Part shown: piece by piece, positions 58,673 to 64,000 of the stretch | How the letters are laid out: each line of letters starts with the position of its first letter | How positions within the stretch are numbered: position 1 is the stretch's first letter | Source: Lewinellaceae bacterium | GTDB taxonomy: Bacteria; Bacteroidota; Bacteroidia; Chitinophagales; Saprospiraceae | DNA: 64,000 bases | Assembly: GCA_020636075.1 (NCBI GenBank) | Contig: JACJYO010000011.1 | Location: forward strand, 62,001-126,000 | Direction of reading: 5' to 3' | Made by a program: the position numbers and the translations under genes | Notes under the pieces: generated by a model | Database searches by the model: none | What the model saw: the letters and a program-made list of their open reading frames with translations, nothing else | What the model was told of the DNA's origin: nothing

Positions 58673-58906
58673 ATGAAAACTGAAAAAGAATTTGCTATCG
58701 AGTTTGTAATTTTCGGCAAGCGAATAAGAACATATATCCTTTCGGAGGATGAGCAGCAAGCTAAAGAGCGCCTGTTCAGTGCTGTTATCAAACAAATAAA
58801 AATTGAGATTATGGCAATGCCTGATAATGAATGGAACAACTCAATGAATAAGGCCGATCAAGTATTCAATATCCTGGGGCGGTTTTCTAATCCTAACCTC
58901 CAGTGA
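58673..58906 (+). CDS. Small hypothetical protein
   Basis: 77 residues with an N-terminal beta hairpin (EFAIEFVIFGKRIRTYILS) and helices (EQQAKERLFSAVIKQIKIEI). It is divergent from the Cas2-like gene 29 bases away, and overlaps the 3' end of the gene at 58893 by a few bases. No family is recognised; it could be a small regulatory or phage-type protein. Confidence 0.5.
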   Translation: MKTEKEFAIEFVIFGKRIRTYILSEDEQQAKERLFSAVIKQIKIEIMAMPDNEWNNSMNKADQVFNILGRFSNPNLQ

Positions 58907-59576
58907 GTGATCGCACAACCAAATCTACTATCGTTCCCTCAATTATCATCTTTCCAATCCGGTAGCTGTATCGTATTATCCTTGCAAGAATCTTTTGCAG
59001 ATTCTTTGCGGCTTGCCTTTTGGGTAGTTTGCTAATGCTTCTTTGCGCTACTTCAATTTGCTTTATTACCTGCTCGGCTTCTTCTGAATTATCTGGGTGC
59101 TTTTCTTTTTCTACCAGCGATTTTAGTTCTTCGTATAAATCATACAATTGATTTTGGGCCTGAATTGGATATGGAGCAATATCGGCATCGTCGTCACTAA
59201 TTATAAATTTTGGTCCAAGATCATCATAGTAGGTTTGTAGTATATGGTCATCGAATACAGGGCTATCTTTATTGAATTGAATGACCTTTGCTATCCATTC
59301 GTTAAGGTGATTGCTGAGTGCACTGGCAGAAACTTTCCCCCTGTATGGCTGCATGTTATCACCGAATGCCGGTAAGTAACTAATACTGTAAGCAGTTCCC
59401 TTGGCGTCTCTAACCTCGATGCTTTCAATTTTGAAATAAAACTCTGAATCAGGGTCATTTTTCTCTATAAGGCTTATTATCATCCCGTCTTCATAGTACA
59501 CGCCTATTAAATCCTGCGCATCTTTTAGCGCAGATTCTATTGCGCTTATGACATTTAATGGAACTCGTTTTTTCAT
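58893..59576 (-). CDS. Hypothetical soluble protein with helical C-terminus
   Basis: About 227 residues from the ATG at 59576 (MKKRVPLNVISAIESALKDA). The N-terminal half is mixed alpha/beta (LIGVYYEDGMIISLIEK, YFKIESIEVRDAKGTAYSIS). The C-terminal half is helical and basic (QLYDLYEELKSLVEKEKHPD, EAEQVIKQIEVAQRSISKLP, IIRYSYRIGKMIIEGTIVDL). This resembles a WYL-related or effector-associated layout only weakly. It has no assignable function. Confidence 0.65.
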   Translation of the reverse strand: MKKRVPLNVISAIESALKDAQDLIGVYYEDGMIISLIEKNDPDSEFYFKIESIEVRDAKGTAYSISYLPAFGDNMQPYRGKVSASALSNHLNEWIAKVIQFNKDSPVFDDHILQTYYDDLGPKFIISDDDADIAPYPIQAQNQLYDLYEELKSLVEKEKHPDNSEEAEQVIKQIEVAQRSISKLPKRQAAKNLQKILARIIRYSYRIGKMIIEGTIVDLVVRSLTGG

Positions 59577-59990
59577 TATAAAAAACAATTTTAGGCACTT
59601 GTTTATCCCCGCCACCTCAATTGCTTTGGGGGTATGAAGTTGGCACTAACTTTTGCACTCCCGCCATGCCATGGCGGGTATAACCTAAATTAAGATTTAC
59701 TCCCGCCATTACGTGGTGTATAAATCACCAATCGCCTACAACTTAAACCCGTTTATTCAAAAAACCCACTGCCCTTCCCCCAAAAAAACCTCGGAGAAAG
59801 GGCAGTGCATGAAATATGGTTAGCGGGCCTGGTCAAGTGCGATTTATTTTAGGTTGACAAACTTAACCCAATTTTACTGCCAGGTCAACAGCCCGGCACA
59901 AAAAAAGGCCCGCTTCGCACGTTCCCGACAGCGCCGGCTTCCTGCCCATACCCTACCTTTGCCGGCCTCAACGGTCAACAAGTACATCAC
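59577..59990. other. Intergenic region with two hairpins and a promoter candidate
   Basis: About 414 bases. CCCGCCATGCCATGGCGGG near 59662-59680 and CACTGCCCTTC / GAAAGGGCAGTG at 59767-59808 are hairpins. At 59954-59961 TACCTTTG fits the -7 promoter element. No ORF is supported. Confidence 0.55.
59954..59961 (+). promoter_or_regulatory. Candidate -7 element before the small membrane protein gene
   Basis: TACCTTTG matches TAnnTTTG exactly, 30 bases before the ATG at 59991. No clear -33 TTTG is seen at the right distance. Confidence 0.35.
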
Positions 59991-60362
59991 ATGGTTTCTA
60001 TACAAAAGCGCATTGGCCTGCTGGTGGCCATCTTTTCTTTTTTGGGCTGCTACCTCGAATGGGGACAGGGGCAGCGGGCATTTATCTACCAGGTCGCTAT
60101 CGACCTGTTTCGAAAAGGGTTTAACAACAGCGATTCGCTGTCGCATCCTTTGGTGTTGCTGCCTTTCGCCGGGCTGCTGGTATTGCTCTATTGCCTGTTT
60201 GCCAGGCGGTTTTCCAAACGACTTTTTCTGATTGGCGCGGGCATGGTGGGCTTGCTCGTGTTTTTTGTGTTATTGTCCGGGGCTTTGAGCGCCAATCTCA
60301 AGATGCTGATCGCACCTGCCTTGTTTTTTGGGGCTGTGGTGTGGGTGCTGCGGGACAAGTAG
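59991..60362 (+). CDS. Small four-helix membrane protein
   Basis: 123 residues with about four transmembrane helices (IGLLVAIFSFLGCYLEWG, HPLVLLPFAGLLVLLYCLF, FLIGAGMVGLLVFFVLLSGA, LKMLIAPALFFGAVVWVL). No family recognised. It starts with a clear ATG and ends before the PIN remnant; it is convergent with the TA remnant and may be unrelated to it. Confidence 0.75.
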   Translation: MVSIQKRIGLLVAIFSFLGCYLEWGQGQRAFIYQVAIDLFRKGFNNSDSLSHPLVLLPFAGLLVLLYCLFARRFSKRLFLIGAGMVGLLVFFVLLSGALSANLKMLIAPALFFGAVVWVLRDK

Positions 60363-60378
60363 CCGGGTAGGCATAATG

Positions 60379-60516
60379 CTATTCTACCTCAAGCAAAATA
60401 TCGTAGGTAATGCACAGGGTGAATTGGCCTTGGGTTAGCGCCGTCCAAATCCAGTGTGTCGCAGATCGGCTTGAGAAACAGGTCAACAGGATATTCGTGT
60501 CCAATACGATCCGCAT
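60379..60516 (-). pseudogene. PIN-domain toxin remnant, locus 2
   Basis: From the ATG at 60516, one base after the antitoxin stop, the frame gives MRIVLDTNILLTCFSSRSAT, then HWIWTALTQGQFTLCITYDI and LLEVE, and ends at a stop (60379-60381). This is the first third of a PIN-domain protein, with the first metal Asp (VLDTN) and the ITYDILLE block, but without the rest of the domain. Confidence 0.85.
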
Positions 60517-60517
60517 C

Positions 60518-60766
60518 CTATTGGGGATTTGAGGATTCCTTAGGTTTGTACGTCGTTCGCATATGCATTTGCAGAAACTTATCCATTGTCTCCTGCGACC
60601 AGCCTTTATCCTCCCAGGTTTTGTCGGCCAGTTGAACTACCCGTTGCAGTTTGAAGGCCAAGAGTATTTTTTTTAAATCGGCTAATTCAGCCTCTGAAAG
60701 GTTGTCGCCAAACAACTTCAGAATCTCCACTTGTGCATTGCTTAATGTTTTTTCGCTAGAGCTCAT
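60518..60766 (-). CDS. Small antitoxin-like protein, locus 2
   Basis: About 82 residues from the ATG at 60766 (MSSSEKTLSNAQVEIL). Paralogous to 57139-57393 (same LSNxQ, LSExxL, DKGWSQETMDKF layout and a similar basic end, RTTYKPK). It lies directly before the truncated PIN gene. It is probably the DNA-binding or toxin-neutralising partner, now without an intact toxin. Confidence 0.8.
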   Translation of the reverse strand: MSSSEKTLSNAQVEILKLFGDNLSEAELADLKKILLAFKLQRVVQLADKTWEDKGWSQETMDKFLQMHMRTTYKPKESSNPQ

Positions 60767-60875
60767 GTGCCGTTTGTTTTTGTACTGCAATTTACTACAA
60801 TTTGTCAAAACACATGCTAACACTGTACGGCAGCACAAAATTCCCGTACTTAGCCCAAAAAACAATCCACCACAT

Positions 60876-63800
60876 ATGCGTACCCTCCTCCTGCTCTGTC
60901 TTTCCCTGAGCCTCGGCTACACCGCCTTCGCCCAAAAGAAACAAACCCAGCAAACGGCCGCACCCAAACCCGCTTTTGAAGAGCCGCTGTTCAACGCCCT
61001 CGAATGGCGCTGCATCGGCCCTTTCCGGGGCGGGCGCTCGGCAGCGGTTACCGGGGTGCCCGGCAAGCCGAATTTGTTCTACTTCGGCGGCACAGGCGGC
61101 GGCATCTGGCGCACCACCGACGGCGGGCGCAGCTGGGAGAATATTTCCGACGGCTTTTTCGGCGGCTCCATCGGAGCCATCGAGGTGGCGCCTTCCGACC
61201 ACAATGTGCTGTACGCCGGCGGCGGGGAGGTGACCGTGCGCGGCAATGTCAGCTACGGTTCCGGCATGTGGCGCAGCACCGATGCCGGACAGACCTGGAC
61301 GGCAGCCGGACTGAAAAACAGCCGCCACATCCCGCGCATCCGGGTGCATCCCAACAACCCCGACCTGGTGTACGCAGCCGTGCTGGGCGATCTGTTCAAG
61401 TCGTCGGACGAGCGCGGGGTATACCGCTCCAAAGACGGCGGTAAAACCTGGGAGAAGGTCCTGTTCGTCAATGCCGACGCCGGCGCTGTCGATCTCTGCA
61501 TGGACCCCACCAACCCGCGCATCCTGTACGCCAGCACCTGGCGCATCCGCCGCACGCCCTACAGCCTGAGCAGTGGGGGCGTCGGCTCGGGACTCTGGAA
61601 AAGCACCGACAGCGGCGATACCTGGACGGAGATTACCCGCAACGAAGGGCTGCCGCAAAAAGATACCATCGGCATTATCGGCGTGACGGTGTCGCCGGTT
61701 AATCCGCTGCGCGTTTGGGCCATCGTGGAGGCTGAAAACGGCGGGGTGTTCCGCTCCGACGACGGCGGAAAAAAATGGGCCAAACTCAACGACGATCGCA
61801 ACCTCCGCCAGCGCGCCTGGTACTATACCCGCATCTATGCCGACACGGAAGACGAGGACAAGGTGTATGTGGTGAACGTCGCCTACCACGAATCGAAAGA
61901 TGGCGGCAAGACCTTCGCCACGCGGCGTGCACCACACGGTGACCACCACGACCTTTGGATTGCCCCCGAGGATTCGCGGCGGATGATCATGGGCGACGAT
62001 GGCGGCGCGCAGGTCAGCTACGACGGCGGCGACACCTGGAGCACCTACCACAACCAACCGACGGCGCAGTTTTACCGGGTGACCACCGACGATGATTTTC
62101 CCTACCGCATCTATGTGGCCCAACAGGACAACAGCACGCTCCGGATACGCCACCGCACGGAGGGCGCTACGATCGACGAGGGTGACTGGGAGCCAACTGC
62201 CGGCGGCGAGTCGGGGCACATTGCCGTCGACCCCACCGACAACGACATTGTGTACGGCGGTTCCTACCACGGCTACCTGACCCGGGTCAATCACAAGCGC
62301 AAAACTTCCCGCAGCGTCAACGTCTGGCCTGAAGACAACATGGGCCATGGCGCGGAAGATGCCCGCTACCGGTTTCAGTGGAACTTTCCGATGTTTTTCT
62401 CGCCCAATGATCCGAAGAAATTGTACGCGGCATCCAATCACCTGCACGTCACCACCGACGAGGGCCAAAGCTGGCAAACCATCAGTCCGGACCTGACCAC
62501 CAACGACAAGGAGCGCCAAAAATCATCGGGCGGCCCGATCACGCAGGACAATACCAGTGTGGAATATTACTGCACCATTTTCGCCGCTTGTGAATCGCCT
62601 TACGAGCCCGGCCTGCTCTGGACGGGCAGCGACGACGGCCTGGTGCAAGTTTCCCGCGATGGCGGCGCCAATTGGGCAAACGTGACCCCGCCCGCCATGC
62701 CGAAGTGGTGCATGGTCAACAGCGTGGAGCCCGACCCGTTCCGCAAGGGTGGCATGTACGTGGCGGCTACATCCTACAAGTCGGGCGATTACCGGCCCTA
62801 CCTGTTTCACACTGCCGACTACGGCCAAACCTGGCGCACGATCGTCAACGGCATTAACGCCGATCATTTCACCCGTGTGTTGCGCGCCGACCCCAAGCGG
62901 CAGGGCCTGCTGTTTTGCGGCACGGAGGAAGGCATGTACATCAGCTTCGACGATGGCGCCAACTGGCAACCCTTCCAACTGAACCTGCCGATCGTGCCCA
63001 TCACCGATCTGGCCGTGAAGAACGACAACCTGATCGCTGCCACGCAAGGGCGCAGCCTCTGGATGATCGACGACCTGACGGTGTTGCACCAATTGAAACC
63101 GGAAATCGGCTTGAAGGCTTTCCACCTCTATCAGCCTATGCCTTCCTACCGGATGCCGGGCCGGCAGGCGCGGAATTCCAAAACGGCCGGGACCAATCAT
63201 CCGGGTGGTGTGATGGTCCATTTTTATCTGAAAGACAAGCCGGGCGAGAAGGATACGGTTCAACTGGAAATTTTGGATGCCACGGGCGCTGTGATCCGGA
63301 CGTTTTCGAACCAAAACAAAAAGGAGGACAAGTTGAGCGACCTGAAGGCCGGTGGCAATCGTTTTGTGTGGAATCTGCGGTACCCGGATGCCAAGAAATT
63401 TGACGGGCTCATTCTTTGGTCGTCCAACCTGGCGGGCCCGCGGGCGGTGCCGGGCGATTATCGCGTACGGCTCTCCGTGAAAGGCCAGCGTGAGGAGCAG
63501 GCGTTTGTGGTGCTGGCCGATCCGCGTGCAGAAGCCAATGCTGGGGATTTTCAACAACAATTTGCGTTTGTAAAAGCTTGTTCGGATAAACTCTCCGAAA
63601 TGCACCAGGCGATCGGTCATATCCGGGACTTGCGGGGGCAAATGAAAAACCTGACTGGCCGCTTGCCCGACGACGATGCCATGAAACCACTACGCGATCA
63701 AATTAAAACGATCGACTCTTTGATGACAGCGGTGGAGCAAACCATGTATCAGACGAAAAACCGCTCCAGCCAGGACCCGCTCAACTTTCCGGTACAGCTC

Positions 63801-64000
63801 AACGACAAATTGGGCAACCTGATGGAGGTGGTCGATGGCGGCGATTTTCCGCCAACCAGCCAGGCGTATGCGGTGCGGGATATGCTGTTTGAATTGATCG
63901 ATGCCGAGTTGGCGAAATGGCAAACCATTCAGGAGCAGCAAATGCCGGCGCTGAACAAAATGATCCGGGATTTGGGGGTAGATGTGGTGCGGGTGAAGGA
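60876..64000 (+). CDS. VPS10/BNR-repeat exported protein (partial)
   Basis: The frame runs from the ATG at 60876 to the window edge, at least 1041 codons. It has a signal peptide (LLLLCLSLSLGYTAFAQ). Residues ~40-750 are a sortilin/VPS10-type BNR propeller with repeated Asp boxes (TTDGGRSWENI, STDAGQTWTAAG, SKDGGKTWEKV, SRDGGANWANV). The C-terminal part visible (~760-1041) contains FnIII-like and helical segments (FHLYQPMPSYRMPG, DFQQQFAFVKACSDKLSEMH). Such proteins are common in Bacteroidota and Acidobacteria; some are annotated glycosyl hydrolases without proof. The natural end lies beyond the window. Confidence 0.9.
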   Translation, partial: MRTLLLLCLSLSLGYTAFAQKKQTQQTAAPKPAFEEPLFNALEWRCIGPFRGGRSAAVTGVPGKPNLFYFGGTGGGIWRTTDGGRSWENISDGFFGGSIGAIEVAPSDHNVLYAGGGEVTVRGNVSYGSGMWRSTDAGQTWTAAGLKNSRHIPRIRVHPNNPDLVYAAVLGDLFKSSDERGVYRSKDGGKTWEKVLFVNADAGAVDLCMDPTNPRILYASTWRIRRTPYSLSSGGVGSGLWKSTDSGDTWTEITRNEGLPQKDTIGIIGVTVSPVNPLRVWAIVEAENGGVFRSDDGGKKWAKLNDDRNLRQRAWYYTRIYADTEDEDKVYVVNVAYHESKDGGKTFATRRAPHGDHHDLWIAPEDSRRMIMGDDGGAQVSYDGGDTWSTYHNQPTAQFYRVTTDDDFPYRIYVAQQDNSTLRIRHRTEGATIDEGDWEPTAGGESGHIAVDPTDNDIVYGGSYHGYLTRVNHKRKTSRSVNVWPEDNMGHGAEDARYRFQWNFPMFFSPNDPKKLYAASNHLHVTTDEGQSWQTISPDLTTNDKERQKSSGGPITQDNTSVEYYCTIFAACESPYEPGLLWTGSDDGLVQVSRDGGANWANVTPPAMPKWCMVNSVEPDPFRKGGMYVAATSYKSGDYRPYLFHTADYGQTWRTIVNGINADHFTRVLRADPKRQGLLFCGTEEGMYISFDDGANWQPFQLNLPIVPITDLAVKNDNLIAATQGRSLWMIDDLTVLHQLKPEIGLKAFHLYQPMPSYRMPGRQARNSKTAGTNHPGGVMVHFYLKDKPGEKDTVQLEILDATGAVIRTFSNQNKKEDKLSDLKAGGNRFVWNLRYPDAKKFDGLILWSSNLAGPRAVPGDYRVRLSVKGQREEQAFVVLADPRAEANAGDFQQQFAFVKACSDKLSEMHQAIGHIRDLRGQMKNLTGRLPDDDAMKPLRDQIKTIDSLMTAVEQTMYQTKNRSSQDPLNFPVQLNDKLGNLMEVVDGGDFPPTSQAYAVRDMLFELIDAELAKWQTIQEQQMPALNKMIRDLGVDVVRVK

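Noticed and set aside
60795..62519. A 574-codon minus-strand open frame opposite the VPS10/BNR gene
   Set aside because: It lies opposite a gene with clear Asp-box repeats. Long antisense frames are expected in GC-rich repeats, and the translation shows no known motif.
62523..63641. A 372-codon minus-strand frame inside the VPS10/BNR gene
   Set aside because: An antisense shadow: the plus-strand frame is uninterrupted and conserved-looking throughout.
1..64000. rRNA, tRNA or tmRNA genes and a replication origin
   Set aside because: Reading both strands, I saw no cloverleaf with a matching anticodon arm, no rRNA core sequence, and no DnaA-box cluster.

Overview
The window reads as chromosomal DNA of a member of the Bacteroidota, perhaps a Saprospiria- or Chitinophagia-like lineage. 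The signs are a hybrid one-protein two-component regulator (propeller, kinase, receiver, AraC), TPR-coupled histidine kinases of the LytS and NarL types, a LytTR regulator, a type IX secretion C-terminal sorting domain, DUF2911, GIN and DUF4269 proteins, a PL10 pectate lyase, and a few promoter candidates resembling the Bacteroidetes TTTG / TAnnTTTG pattern. Most of the window is moderately GC-rich. No rRNA, tRNA or CRISPR array was seen.

Layout. 0-8 kb: an Ada-like alkylation repair gene cut by the window edge, the large hybrid regulator, a META-domain lipoprotein and a TPR-LytS kinase. 8-14 kb: small metabolic and envelope genes with a Crp/Fnr regulator. 14-19.4 kb: two class III nucleotide cyclases, one coupled to a serine hydrolase, around a WD40 protein. 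19.4-26.4 kb: oxidoreductase, DUF2911 protein, MarR regulator, cupin, a T9SS-exported FG-GAP protein and a DUF4269 protein. 26.4-29.3 kb: an AT-rich island bounded by a direct repeat of about 170 bp, carrying a tandemly duplicated effector-like ORF plus lipoprotein module and a truncated exported-protein gene. 29.2-35.8 kb: a cupin protein, three genes that look frameshifted (LytTR regulator, lipoprotein, cytochrome/PQQ sugar dehydrogenase), a DUF433-DUF5615 toxin-antitoxin pair and a VOC protein whose tail is encoded by a repeat. 35.9-39.4 kb: a PL10-CE15 fusion and an esterase. 39.8-42.2 kb: a bacterial GRAS-domain protein followed by a HisC-like aminotransferase. 42.6-46.9 kb: a NarL-type kinase/regulator pair, a di-haem cytochrome and a SnoaL-like protein. 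47-53.5 kb: AraC regulator, GIN lipoprotein, cyclase-family lipoprotein, Crp/Fnr regulator and small hypothetical genes. 53.5-60.8 kb: an accessory stretch with a possible caspase-like exported protein, a two-TM protein, HEPN-like and Cas2/VapD-like small proteins, and two paralogous small antitoxin-like genes each followed by a truncated PIN gene. 60.9 kb to the end: a large VPS10/BNR-type exported protein, cut by the window edge.

The intergenic spaces are unusually full of palindromic repeats of at least six families, several of them nested in one another and one reaching into a coding sequence. The most notable candidates for unfamiliar biology are the repeat-bounded AT-rich island with its duplicated module, the GRAS-aminotransferase pair, the two antitoxin/truncated-PIN loci, and the 53.5-57 kb cluster. 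All functions are inferred from reading the sequence; no database search was run.
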